A DNA stretch of 64,000 nucleotides from an uncultured Erythrobacter sp. (GTDB taxonomy: Bacteria > Pseudomonadota > Alphaproteobacteria > Sphingomonadales > Sphingomonadaceae). The DNA lies in assembly GCF_947499705.1 (NCBI RefSeq), contig NZ_CANMPJ010000001.1, forward strand, positions 221,501 through 285,500, given 5' to 3'. This document shows positions 1 through 7,745 of this stretch, piece by piece. The position numbers and the translations under genes are program-made. Each line of letters opens with the position of its first letter. Positions within the stretch are counted from its first letter, which is position 1. Below the pieces are notes generated by a model. The model saw only the letters and a list, made by a program, of their open reading frames with translations, made no database searches and was not told the origin of the DNA.

Positions 1-289
1 GGATTTAGACCTATATCAAATCCGAAACGTAGATTCAAGTATGGGTCTAGCCTGCCATCTAGGCAGTGTCCGAGCCTTCCGATCCGGCGCGAAAGAAGCC
101 TATGCTTTTTGCTACGGCTAATCTGGCAAGCGAGGCCATGGTGCCTTGTCGCCCAAGGCCAAATACAGCCCTCGAAAGATGTGCTGGAGGTCCGTTGGGC
201 TCCACCGTCTAACGCCGAGTTTGATGGTACGGCCCAGTTCTACCTTATATCGCTAAAGGACGTTCAGTAACAGAATAGGAGGAACTGCA
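1..289. other. Non-coding or decayed left edge
   Basis: No intact gene is visible. One frame stays open from about 52 to the TAA at 268-270 and its last thirty or so codons read like protein, but it has no start codon and its upstream half is unconvincing. It could be the tail of a decayed gene belonging to the same mobile element as the AlpA gene that follows. A good ribosome binding site (aggagg, about 277-282) at its right edge serves the AlpA gene. Confidence 0.3.
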
Positions 290-469
290 ATGAAGCTTGT
301 TTCTAAAAGGCAACTCAAGGAAATGGTACTTTATTCGCCACAGCACATCGCTCGGTTAGAGAAGGCGGGCAAGTTCCCAAAGAGGGTTCAGCTAGGCCCG
401 AATAGGGTCGGCTGGATTGAAAGTGAGGTACTGGACTGGTTGCAGATAAGGCTCGATCGGCGACGCTAG
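290..469 (+). CDS. AlpA-family excisionase-like regulator
   Basis: A 59-residue basic protein starting at the ATG just after an aggagg ribosome binding site. It has the layout of the AlpA/MerR-like winged helix-turn-helix family: an N-terminal helix pair (LVSKRQLKEMVLYSPQHIARLE), a short wing containing FPKRVQLGPNRVGW, and a final helix with EVLDWLQIRL. Proteins of this family are small DNA-binding activators of integrase or excision functions in prophages and genomic islands, and usually lie next to an integrase. No integrase is visible here, so it would have to lie to the left of the window or be lost. Family recognition is by motif only. Confidence 0.75.
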   Translation: MKLVSKRQLKEMVLYSPQHIARLEKAGKFPKRVQLGPNRVGWIESEVLDWLQIRLDRRR

Positions 470-713
470 CTCAAGACCGAGTTCGATCCATCTGAACTGC
501 GGTCGAACTGCCTATTCGCCAGCTGCGCCTGCCATCGCAGCGTGCTCGATTTGAACTTAACTCTTGCGAAAGGGGTACGATGGTCGGGCATCGAGCTTGG
601 CCGTCATTGGCCAAGAAAACTAACATCTCATGCGAGAGATTGAGAGGTCTGCGTTGGTTTCAGTGGGTTCCGAAAATGAGCCAATTTTCGGCAAATTTCG
701 ACAATTATGGCCG

Positions 714-749
714 TTGAAATTGTTGAGGAATTTATGTGTTCGAGTCCCT
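714..749 (+). repeat. 36-bp direct repeat, left copy (putative att)
   Basis: Matches 2831-2866 at 34 of 36 positions by direct reading; the two mismatches are both g/a changes. The two copies lie in the same orientation and bracket the hipBA operon. The inner part contains TGTTCGAGTCCC, which resembles the T-loop end of a tRNA gene, but no T-stem can be formed, so this is not itself a tRNA. The simplest reading is an attachment-site core left by island integration. Confidence 0.65.
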
Positions 750-818
750 AATATGCATTTGCATTTCTCTCTACTGAGTGATGTAGGGTCGGAAAAAATC
801 AGAAAATACGCAATTTGT

Positions 819-842
819 GGCCATCCGGTGTGGCCTTTTTTT
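819..842 (+). terminator. Rho-independent terminator candidate
   Basis: GGCCA (819-823) and TGGCC (831-835) form a 5-bp stem with a 7-base loop, followed at once by seven T residues (836-842). This is a textbook intrinsic terminator shape on the plus strand. It would stop transcription arriving from the left, from the AlpA side, before it runs antisense into hipA. Confidence 0.6.
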
Positions 843-1091
843 ATCTCGTAGTTCCATTCAAGTGAGAAGATAACTGGGGGCCTTCATGTGGGCCTTTTAT
901 TAAGTTCCTATGCCTTTCGCATGTCGCTGCAGGGTGCTGCGATCCCGGTAGCTTGACGAAAGCACTTCAGTTTTCTTGCCAATTTTCTGATGGCAGCCAG
1001 CGCCAAACAGCGACTTGCGATTTCGCGGGCGTTCACAATGCCGCGGCACAGCACACTTTGGCCCATCTAAGCGCGCCATCACGGCTTCTCA

Positions 1092-2420
1092 CTATAGTTC
1101 TCTTAGCCCCGCTTCGAAGACAGCGATTTGGCTTTTGATTGCGCGGCCAACGCTTTCGTGAACGCTGGCATCAAAATCATCTGGCATGCGCTCGAGTGCG
1201 CGGACTGGCGCAGCCTCGATGTTCTGTAATATTGTTTCAAAACATTGGTGAATGATGGTTGGACCCATTCCAGCTTTCTGGGCTGTTTGAACGAAGTGCC
1301 GGCCAGCGACCTCTGAGACCACATAGTGCGGCTTCTTGCCTGCTGACATGGCGAGCTTGAATTTGTTCTTTGGGATTTGCCTTTGCTCAAAAGCGGGCTG
1401 CGCTGTGAGGACATCATAGATTGGGGTTAGGCCGTAGCGATCGAAAGGTCGAAGGAAGATCGAGAAGTTCTTTCCGTGGCCATCGGTCGCGCCAATCAGC
1501 CAGAACAGGATGAGAGCGGAAAGGAACGATTGTTGGTCTTCTAGCGGGCTATCTGCGCGTTGGAGCAGTTTGAGGATTTGGTCCGCGCTCGGCCCGCCAT
1601 TGCTTTGATATTTGAGACTAGGTGGTATTCCCAGTGCTTGGCACATATCTTCCTGTGGCAGCCGCAGGATATCCTTTGGGCCTCGTTGAAGTCGGTCGAA
1701 GCGCTCAACCACGAGTACTCGGCGCTTGCCAAAGGTCTCAATCCAGGTCTTGGCAACCTTGATCCCGAATTCTTCGAGTAACGTCAGGCAGTAGTGCTCA
1801 TTGTCGACGCTCGAGCTCATGTCGATAATGCCTGAGGGTGTCGGGATTTGCCCAAGTTGTGGCTTTAGAAGGTGAGTGGTCGGTGTGGTACCGATTGGCT
1901 TGAGCCATTTCCCTTCTTGCAGCAGGAGCGATGTCTTCTCTTGGGCTCCTGCTACGGAAATTCTGAACTCTTCTTCTCTGTCCATGCCGAGGGGTTTTTG
2001 AGCGAGACCTGCAAGGGTTTGCTCGATATCCTCTTCAGACTGCTCCTCGCCCGTCAGCCCTGGCGCGGAATCATGATCTTCATCAGGATGCAGGAACTGC
2101 ATCGCGCCAACACAGTCACGGCCGATTTCTTCAAGGAGGCTGTAGGGATCCGCGCCAGCAGCTCCGGTCCGCTCGGCGATTCGTCTCCGGATATCTAGAT
2201 TGTCGGGGAGTAGGTTGTCGAAGACAGCGGTAACTTCTTGCCCCTTATAGGGTGTCTCACGTTTGGGGAGCGAGAGTGAGATGGCAAATGCCGGCTCCCA
2301 GTTCAGCCATGACTGATCGTATTGGAAGGCAGTTGCCCCATTGCTGGCTTTCGATAGTTGGCCCACAAGCCGCCCATTAATCAGGACGTCTAGTGGGTCA
2401 TGGCTCTTGCGCCGAGCCAT
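1092..2420 (-). CDS. hipA: HipA-type Ser/Thr kinase toxin
   Basis: A 442-residue protein, the usual length for HipA, the toxin of the HipBA system; in E. coli HipA phosphorylates glutamyl-tRNA synthetase and promotes dormancy. The N-terminal subdomain is present (VLINGRLVGQLS near residue 13, FDNLLPDN near 67). RISVAGAQEKT at 153-163 carries the autophosphorylated Ser (Ser155 here), PTTHLLKP follows at about 180, and the kinase core GATDGHGKNFSIF (310-322) supplies the catalytic Asp313 and the metal-binding Asn318. All key residues are intact, so the toxin looks active. Its ATG overlaps the hipB stop by one base, so the two are translationally coupled. The specific cellular target cannot be read from sequence. 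Confidence 0.93.
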   Translation of the reverse strand: MARRKSHDPLDVLINGRLVGQLSKASNGATAFQYDQSWLNWEPAFAISLSLPKRETPYKGQEVTAVFDNLLPDNLDIRRRIAERTGAAGADPYSLLEEIGRDCVGAMQFLHPDEDHDSAPGLTGEEQSEEDIEQTLAGLAQKPLGMDREEEFRISVAGAQEKTSLLLQEGKWLKPIGTTPTTHLLKPQLGQIPTPSGIIDMSSSVDNEHYCLTLLEEFGIKVAKTWIETFGKRRVLVVERFDRLQRGPKDILRLPQEDMCQALGIPPSLKYQSNGGPSADQILKLLQRADSPLEDQQSFLSALILFWLIGATDGHGKNFSIFLRPFDRYGLTPIYDVLTAQPAFEQRQIPKNKFKLAMSAGKKPHYVVSEVAGRHFVQTAQKAGMGPTIIHQCFETILQNIEAAPVRALERMPDDFDASVHESVGRAIKSQIAVFEAGLREL

Positions 2421-2671
2421 TAAAAGACGTCCTCAATACTTGGGGCTTGATTGGGGTTGCGCTGTTCCACGACCAACTCGAGTCCCAAAGCGGCGAAGAT
2501 CGCATAGATTGTTGCGAGTTTAGTCCCCTCTTGCCCTGCTTCGATCTTCGAGATGAATTCTTGCCTCAACCCCGTCATCGACGCCAAATGTGATTGCGTC
2601 CACGAACGCTCGCGCCGTTCACGCCGAATGAGTGTCCCGAGTTGTTTTGGCGATCTGACAATCTGATGCAT
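2420..2671 (-). CDS. hipB: HipB-type antitoxin, XRE helix-turn-helix
   Basis: An 83-residue XRE/Cro-family DNA-binding protein directly upstream of hipA. The helix-turn-helix runs over about residues 20-60 (WTQSHLASMTGLRQEFISKIE, then the AGQEGTKLATI segment typical of the fold). HipB proteins neutralise HipA and repress their own operon. The array of inverted GCATAA motifs immediately upstream (2686-2797) is the expected autoregulatory operator. The gene order antitoxin then toxin and the one-base overlap are standard for hipBA. Confidence 0.9.
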   Translation of the reverse strand: MHQIVRSPKQLGTLIRRERRERSWTQSHLASMTGLRQEFISKIEAGQEGTKLATIYAIFAALGLELVVEQRNPNQAPSIEDVF

Positions 2672-2685
2672 AATAGAGCTCCTGA

Positions 2686-2797
2686 ATGCGATATGCCAGA
2701 AATCGCATAAAATGACAATATGCTATTTTTGGCATAAGTTAGCATTATGCTGAAAATCACATAAACTTTCTTTATGCCTTAAATCGCATAAAATGAC
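2686..2797 (-). promoter_or_regulatory. hipBA promoter-operator with repeated GCATA palindromes
   Basis: Upstream of hipB lie several inverted repeats built on the same half-site: ATGCGAT/ATCGCAT (2686-2692 and 2702-2708), TATGC/GCATA (2719-2723 and 2732-2736), a compact AGCATTATGCT (2741-2751) and TTATGC/GCATAA (2772-2777 and 2786-2791). The 15-mer ATCGCATAAAATGAC occurs twice, at 2702-2716 and 2783-2797. HipB in E. coli binds several palindromic operators upstream of its operon, so this array is most likely the HipB binding region. Confidence 0.75.
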
Positions 2798-2830
2798 TCA
2801 AAAAATCGCCATTTTACCAATCAAGGAGCA

Positions 2831-2866
2831 TTGAAATTATTGAGGAATTTATATGTTCGAGTCCCT
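2831..2866 (+). repeat. 36-bp direct repeat, right copy (putative att)
   Basis: The second copy of the repeat at 714-749, same orientation, 34 of 36 bases identical. It lies just beyond the hipBA operator, so the two copies frame a unit of about 2.1 kb that contains only hipBA. This arrangement suggests a small integrated unit or successive islands sharing one attachment core. Confidence 0.65.
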
Positions 2867-3360
2867 GAAATGTACTCGAACCAATACCTTATCTCGAATT
2901 TGGGGGCCTTTTGGGGGCTTTTCGCCAAAACCCGATTTTTTAAGGCTCTGATTATTAATCGGAAAAATCGATTAATCGAGTCCTCTTCTGACCATTTGTT
3001 CTTCTCTCGCGATCTCAGATAGAACATTAGGACCCGTGAAGCGACATGGTTCGTGTCAATGATGTCCAGGCCCAGCCGCCAGATTGGACGAAGCCTATTT
3101 GAAATTCTTGGTGGGTGGATCGGCCTTTTTTCAGGACTTCTGAAGAGGCCCAGCGAGGCAGTCGTTTACTTGATCGACGTCATCTTGCGCTGACATAAGA
3201 TCGATCGGCATTGTATCGAGGTGAGTTCTTCTCGTCCTAAGCCATCGGCCAGCTGCTCAATCACTACTGCCTAACTTACGGAATTCCGGTTGAATTCTCA
3301 ACATGGCCTCAACTCCGGTTCCTCGCCGTTTCCAGCATCGCAGCCTGGGTGGCGGGGTTG
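2867..3360. other. Intergenic region between island remnant and leuD
   Basis: No gene can be supported. The left part is AT-rich and contains runs such as gggggccttttgggggctttt that resemble transcription-stop debris; the right part has base composition closer to the following genes. It is likely the junction between the island debris and the biosynthetic cluster. Confidence 0.4.
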
Positions 3361-3978
3361 TCAGGAATGGCTCAGCTTCCCGTTCACCAACCTGGAATCG
3401 ACAAATGACCTTTCATGGGCCCGGTTTCTCTCAAATAGAGAAATCCTTTCGTCATCTTGCTCCGTGAGGGATATTTCGTCTAGCCCGCTCATCAGGCAAT
3501 GTTTCCGAAAAGCGTCGAGCTCAAAGTGGTACGTCTTTCCATTGGTGACGACAATTTCCTGCTCTTCGATGCCGATATCGAGCTCGTGGTCCCTCGCATA
3601 CATCATGAGTTGATCGACGTGATCGGAAGGTAACGTGATGACCGCGATGCCGTTCTTGAATGCGTTGCCGGCAAATATGTCTGCAAATCCCGGGCCGATA
3701 ACACAACGAATTCCCATGTCGGAGAGTGCCCAAGCGGCGTGTTCACGGCTCGAACCGCTGCCAAAACCGATCCCGGTCAAGAGGATTGGTGCACCGCGGT
3801 TCCTCGGACTGTCGAAGACATTTTCAGGATCATTGGCGCGCAAGTCCTCAAAGGCGTGCTTGCCTAGCCCCGTCCGGTTCACGCCTTTCAAATGGTCCGA
3901 TGAAATTATCAGATCCGTGTCGACATTGATGCGGTCGAATGGGATCGCGACACCCTGTATCCGCCTTAGTGGAGTCAT
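3361..3978 (-). CDS. leuD: 3-isopropylmalate dehydratase small subunit homologue
   Basis: A 205-residue protein of normal LeuD length. It carries the family signature [15 protein letters not shown] (about residues 72-86) followed by a [11 protein letters not shown] segment, which closes the active site of the aconitase-like LeuCD heterodimer. LeuCD isomerises 2-isopropylmalate to 3-isopropylmalate by dehydration and rehydration. Its start overlaps the leuC stop by four bases, so the two are co-translated. In this context, beside a LeuA homologue 16 kb away but no LeuB, it may act on a pathway-specific substituted malate rather than in leucine synthesis; that is inference. The alternative is that this is the housekeeping copy. 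Confidence 0.88.
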   Translation of the reverse strand: MTPLRRIQGVAIPFDRINVDTDLIISSDHLKGVNRTGLGKHAFEDLRANDPENVFDSPRNRGAPILLTGIGFGSGSSREHAAWALSDMGIRCVIGPGFADIFAGNAFKNGIAVITLPSDHVDQLMMYARDHELDIGIEEQEIVVTNGKTYHFELDAFRKHCLMSGLDEISLTEQDDERISLFERNRAHERSFVDSRLVNGKLSHS

Positions 3979-5387
3979 CGGAACAGCCTCCTGACATCAG
4001 TGATTTTGCCGGTAATGGCCGTTGCTGCGGCCATGGACGGGGACATCAGGTGGGTCCTGCTGTGCGGCCCCTGTCTGCCGACAAAATTCCTGTTCGAAGT
4101 CGACGCGCAGCGCGCGCCAGCCGGCACCTTGTCGGCATTCATGCCAAGGCAGGATGAGCAGCCGGGCTCGCGCCATTCGAACCCTGCATCCAGGAAGATC
4201 TTGTCGAGCCCTTCGCTTTCGGCTTGTTTCTTGACCCGCCCTGACCCCGGGACGACCAAGGCAGACGTAACGGTCTCCGAGCGCTTGCGCCCGCTGACAA
4301 TTCGCGCGGCATCGCGCAAATCTTCGATCCGGCCGTTGGTGCATGAGCCAATGAAGACATGTTGGATATCGATTTCTGCCATGAGGGTCCCGGGCTCCAG
4401 ATCCATATAGGCAAGTGCTTTGTAGGCCGATTCCCTCTTGGCCTTGTCGTCGAATGCTTCTGGATCCGGAACCGATCCTGAGACTGAAACGACATCCTCT
4501 GGGCTATTTCCCCAAGTTACCTGTGGTTCAATGGTGCTGGCATGGATTGTCACTCGCTTGTCGAAGGTCGCATCTTCGTCAGTCGCGAGGCTTTCCCAAT
4601 ATGCGCACGCTCTTGCAAAATCGTCGCCACTCGGTGCGAAATCCCTGCCTTCGACATAGTCGAACGTAGTTTGATCCGGAGAGATCAGCCCCGCTCTTGC
4701 GCCGCTTTCGATAGCCATGTTGCAGAGGGTCATCCGGCCCTCCATGGACAGTTTCCTGATCGCCTCACCTCTATACTCGATGACATGCCCGGCGCCGCCT
4801 GTCGCGCCGATCGTCCCGATAATTCCGAGCGCCAGATCCTTGGCTGTTACTCCAAAGCCAAGCTGGCCGGTGACCTCCACCTCCATCGATCGAAACGGTC
4901 TCAAAAGAAGCGTCTGTGTGGCCAGAACATGTTCGACTTCGCTTGTCCCGATGCCGAAGGATAGAGCGCCGAACGCGCCATGAGTTGCCGTATGGCTATC
5001 GCCGCAGACAACCACCTGCCCAGGGAGAACAAAGCCGATTTCCGGCCCAACAACATGGACGATCCCCTGATCCCGGTCGGAAATGTCGATGTGCCGTATA
5101 CCGAATTCGGTGCAATTCCGTTTCAGCAGATCCACTTGCACCATTGACATCGGATCCGGCGATTCGAAATTTCTGTGTGGGCTAGTCGAAACGTTGTGAT
5201 CGGGCATCGCCAAGGCAAGTTCGGGGCGTCTCGCGGACCTTCCAGCCAACCTTAAACCCTCGAACGCCTGCGGGCTTGTAACTTCATGCAAAAGGTGGCG
5301 GCCGACATAAATCAAGCATGTCCCGTCAGCTCTTTTAAAGACCAGATGCTCGGTCCATATCTTCTCGTACAACGACTGTTTCGCCAT
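3975..5387 (-). CDS. leuC: 3-isopropylmalate dehydratase large subunit homologue
   Basis: A 470-residue aconitase-family protein, full length for LeuC. Visible motifs are [20 protein letters not shown] near residue 130, IGSCTNGR near residue 350 and GCSSCLGMN near residue 410; the Cys of SCTNGR and the two of CSSC would hold the [4Fe-4S] cluster that binds the substrate. It forms the catalytic subunit with the overlapping LeuD. It is transcribed away from the exporter-led operon, sharing a 371-bp intergenic region with it, which allows joint control. The cluster ligands are intact, so it should be active. Leucine pathway or specialised pathway use cannot be decided from sequence alone. Confidence 0.9.
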   Translation of the reverse strand: MAKQSLYEKIWTEHLVFKRADGTCLIYVGRHLLHEVTSPQAFEGLRLAGRSARRPELALAMPDHNVSTSPHRNFESPDPMSMVQVDLLKRNCTEFGIRHIDISDRDQGIVHVVGPEIGFVLPGQVVVCGDSHTATHGAFGALSFGIGTSEVEHVLATQTLLLRPFRSMEVEVTGQLGFGVTAKDLALGIIGTIGATGGAGHVIEYRGEAIRKLSMEGRMTLCNMAIESGARAGLISPDQTTFDYVEGRDFAPSGDDFARACAYWESLATDEDATFDKRVTIHASTIEPQVTWGNSPEDVVSVSGSVPDPEAFDDKAKRESAYKALAYMDLEPGTLMAEIDIQHVFIGSCTNGRIEDLRDAARIVSGRKRSETVTSALVVPGSGRVKKQAESEGLDKIFLDAGFEWREPGCSSCLGMNADKVPAGARCASTSNRNFVGRQGPHSRTHLMSPSMAAATAITGKITDVRRLFR

Positions 5388-5758
5388 GCTGTGACTCCGA
5401 ATTATTTGGATGAGACGGTTATCACGCCTCGTTTGTCTTAGGACAATCGATTCATCTCCGAGTACCTTCGATTCAGCCTATTTGAAGATCAAAATCAAAA
5501 AAATTTATATAAATTTCTTGACCATCTGACTCAAAATTCACATTCTTCAAACATGGGATAGTGATTCGTAGTCACTGTATAGACGAGAAAAAATCTATTG
5601 GTCATTTCCGGTAGGACGGTGATTGCGGTTGTGTGAAATTAGTTGGTGTAAGGCCTTGGGCCTAATAATCGGGGGTGGCGTACTTCCGAAGAATCCTTTT
5701 TACGTCCTCTTTAGGGCCGCCCTTCTGTGGCCCGAGGGGCACTCGGGTGGGGAATTTG
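5388..5758. promoter_or_regulatory. Divergent promoter region with palindromes
   Basis: The AT-rich spacer between leuC and the rightward operon. It holds a perfect 16-bp palindrome AAATTTATATAAATTT (5501-5516), then a possible -35 box TTGACC (5518-5523), and an inverted repeat AGTGA-N7-TCACT (5560-5576). These are good candidates for regulator binding and for the start of the operon, but no regulator gene lies inside the cluster. A plausible alternative rightward GTG start at 5675 falls in this stretch; I prefer 5759, which has a better ribosome binding site. Confidence 0.45.
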
Positions 5759-7153
5759 ATGGTGCCAATGGATCAGGAGCGAATCTTTGATCTCACCGGG
5801 TCGGTGGTGGTGTTATCCGCACCAAATATTCTCCTAGTAATTTTCCAGGCGTCATTAATACTGGTCGAAGTTTTCTATTTGGCTATTATTGGCGATCAGT
5901 TCCTCGTCATGCTCGCCTTGATTACCCCGGTTTACATGCTAATGCTGATGTTGGGGTCTGGAGCAATTTCCACCGCATCAAGTAGTCTGGTCGCGAGATA
6001 CCTGGGGGCCGAGCAGTACTCACAAGCGAAGATATGTGCAGCCCAAGGGGTCTTGCTGGCAATTGCCTTAGGATTGGCATTCTTTGCTTCGGTTCTGATC
6101 TTGAGCCCTGTTCTGGTGCTTTTCTTGAACGATGGCCTGGTGGCATTACTTCCAGTCGGAACCTACCAATACATTGCTGTCCTGTTCCTGAGCGCGCCCG
6201 CAATCTTTGCCTACAACGCGCTGAGTGGTGTGATGCGCGGGGCCGGAGAGATGGTTTTTCCGGCGGTCGTATCAGCTGTTACGGCCTTACTGACGGTGGC
6301 CATCATGCCGTTGGTTATGTTCGGATTCGGTCCGGTTGAGGGGATCGGATTCATTGGCGCCGCCGCCACCTTGACCTCGTTTACCTATCTCGGGCTATTG
6401 GTGATGGCGATGCGGGTCTATGCTGATGGCCGTCCCTTCATGCCTGCTCTCGGCTGGCTTTGGCGGAAAGACGTAATAGCTGAGCTACTGGCAGTGGCAG
6501 TGCCGACTGCGGTTCTGTCGCTCCTCAATCTCGCCGCCTTCGTGGCAATCACCATCGTAATGGCAAACCTTGGTCAGGCTGGCGCAGCGGCATACGGCGC
6601 TATCGGTCGGGTCGAGTTCACCATTATGGTGGTGAGCTTTGCCGTAGGCGTCGCGACAATTCGCGAAGTGGGGGTTCGATTTGGGGCTGGCGATCTTGCG
6701 AACGCCAAACGCGCAGCCTGGGTGTCGGCCTCATTCGTTGCGCTATTGCTGAGTGTGCCCGTCGCGATACTCTGGTTTGCTCCCGGATTGTGGTTGACGC
6801 TGTTCCTTGATGACGCGGAGGCTATCGGGATCGGCTCGACCTATTTGAGTTTCGCAGCGCCCGGCTATGTCGCGTTTGGATTTGGGCTTGCGTGGCTCTT
6901 TGTGGCTCAGGCAACCGGTGCCTTGAAGGCGGCGTTCCTCGCATCCGTCGTGCGGGTCGTTGTCATTGTCGCGCTCGCATTCGCTCTCAGCTGGGCAGGG
7001 TTTTCACCTGCCGTCGCTGCTGGCTTGGCTACAGCGTTAGGTTCTCTCTTCTACGCTATAAGCATGCCCATCGTGCAGCAGCGCATCTTCGGTGCACCAA
7101 TCGGCGATCGACTGCATGCGGCAGCGCAAGACAGCATCAGGGTGCGGTCGTGA
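5759..7153 (+). CDS. MATE-family efflux transporter
   Basis: About 464 residues with some twelve hydrophobic segments and the two-bundle layout of the MATE (multidrug and toxin extrusion) family, for example SGAISTASSSLVARYLG near residue 75 and its counterpart GRVEFTIMVVSFAVGVATIREVG in the second half. MATE proteins export organic compounds driven by Na+ or H+ gradients. It opens the long operon, so export of the pathway product or self-protection is the natural role. The ATG at 5759 follows gtgggga at a good distance; an upstream GTG at 5675 would add a poor 28-residue tail. Its stop overlaps the ferredoxin start. Confidence 0.85.
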   Translation: MVPMDQERIFDLTGSVVVLSAPNILLVIFQASLILVEVFYLAIIGDQFLVMLALITPVYMLMLMLGSGAISTASSSLVARYLGAEQYSQAKICAAQGVLLAIALGLAFFASVLILSPVLVLFLNDGLVALLPVGTYQYIAVLFLSAPAIFAYNALSGVMRGAGEMVFPAVVSAVTALLTVAIMPLVMFGFGPVEGIGFIGAAATLTSFTYLGLLVMAMRVYADGRPFMPALGWLWRKDVIAELLAVAVPTAVLSLLNLAAFVAITIVMANLGQAGAAAYGAIGRVEFTIMVVSFAVGVATIREVGVRFGAGDLANAKRAAWVSASFVALLLSVPVAILWFAPGLWLTLFLDDAEAIGIGSTYLSFAAPGYVAFGFGLAWLFVAQATGALKAAFLASVVRVVVIVALAFALSWAGFSPAVAAGLATALGSLFYAISMPIVQQRIFGAPIGDRLHAAAQDSIRVRS

Positions 7154-7452
7154 TTGTCGAAGTTCATGGGCCGAACGGCAAGCTTCGCATGGATGGTCAA
7201 TCCGGGATGAACCTGATGCAGCTGCTTCGATTGCATGCGGTCGACGGGATCACTGCTGATTGCAGTGGCGCGATGAGCTGCGGGACATGCCGCGTCCGTG
7301 TGGCGGAGTCATGGAGCGAGAGGCTTTCGCCTCCCAACTCCAGTGAGCTCGATATGCTCGAAGCCCTAGAAGATCATGATCCGCTTACGCGCCTCACATG
7401 CCAGATCGAATTGACCGAAGAAATCGATGGATTGGTTTTGAATATCGAATGA
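7150..7452 (+). CDS. [2Fe-2S] ferredoxin
   Basis: A 100-residue ferredoxin starting at a GTG that overlaps the exporter stop codon. Cys38, Cys44, Cys47 and Cys84 form the C-x5-C-x2-C...C ligand pattern of plant/adrenodoxin-type [2Fe-2S] ferredoxins. Small ferredoxins of this kind pass electrons to bacterial cytochrome P450s, and a P450 is encoded eleven genes downstream in the same operon, so it is very probably that enzyme's partner. No ferredoxin reductase is in the window; a general one elsewhere in the genome would be needed. Confidence 0.9.
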   Translation: MIVEVHGPNGKLRMDGQSGMNLMQLLRLHAVDGITADCSGAMSCGTCRVRVAESWSERLSPPNSSELDMLEALEDHDPLTRLTCQIELTEEIDGLVLNIE

Positions 7453-7465
7453 AGGAGATCAAGTC

Positions 7466-7741
7466 GTGAGTAATATCATTGAGGGAATTCGAGAAATTAT
7501 TTCGGAGATTTGTGACATCGATACGTCGGAGATCGAAACGAAATCGAATATGATTTCTGATCTTGGCATCGATAGCCTGGACTTTTTGGATATTTCATTC
7601 GCTATCGAGAAGAAATTCGGTGTGAAGCTCCCAGTGGATGACTGGGTAGAGAAAGTCGATGCGGGTGAGGCAACCCTTGACGACTATTTTGTCGTCCAAT
7701 CGATCGCCGACTTCATCGCCAGCAATCAAGTGACGGCATAA
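7466..7741 (+). CDS. Acyl carrier protein, first copy
   Basis: A 91-residue acidic protein with the carrier-protein core DLGIDSLDFLDI; Ser37 is the expected phosphopantetheine attachment site. It lies 13 bases after the ferredoxin with an aaggag ribosome binding site and directly precedes the ketosynthase pair, the usual place for the carrier of a type II polyketide or fatty acid assembly. The first half of the gene is AT-richer than its neighbours. It most likely holds the growing chain, with the second carrier protein (16004) serving a separate loading or release step. Confidence 0.92.
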   Translation: MSNIIEGIREIISEICDIDTSEIETKSNMISDLGIDSLDFLDISFAIEKKFGVKLPVDDWVEKVDAGEATLDDYFVVQSIADFIASNQVTA

Positions 7742-7745
7742 GGCG

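Larger units (their letters stand above)
470..1091. other. Intergenic region of island remnant
   Basis: No convincing gene. Short open frames here have no family features and span the direct repeat, so I do not call them. The stretch holds one copy of a 36-bp direct repeat (714-749) and a plus-strand terminator-like hairpin (819-842). It is AT-richer than most of the window, consistent with island DNA. Confidence 0.5.

Noticed and set aside
730..755. Possible tRNA T-arm in the direct repeat
   Set aside because: TTCGAGT resembles a T-loop, but no complementary T-stem, acceptor stem or CCA end can be found, so it is at most an attachment-site fragment.
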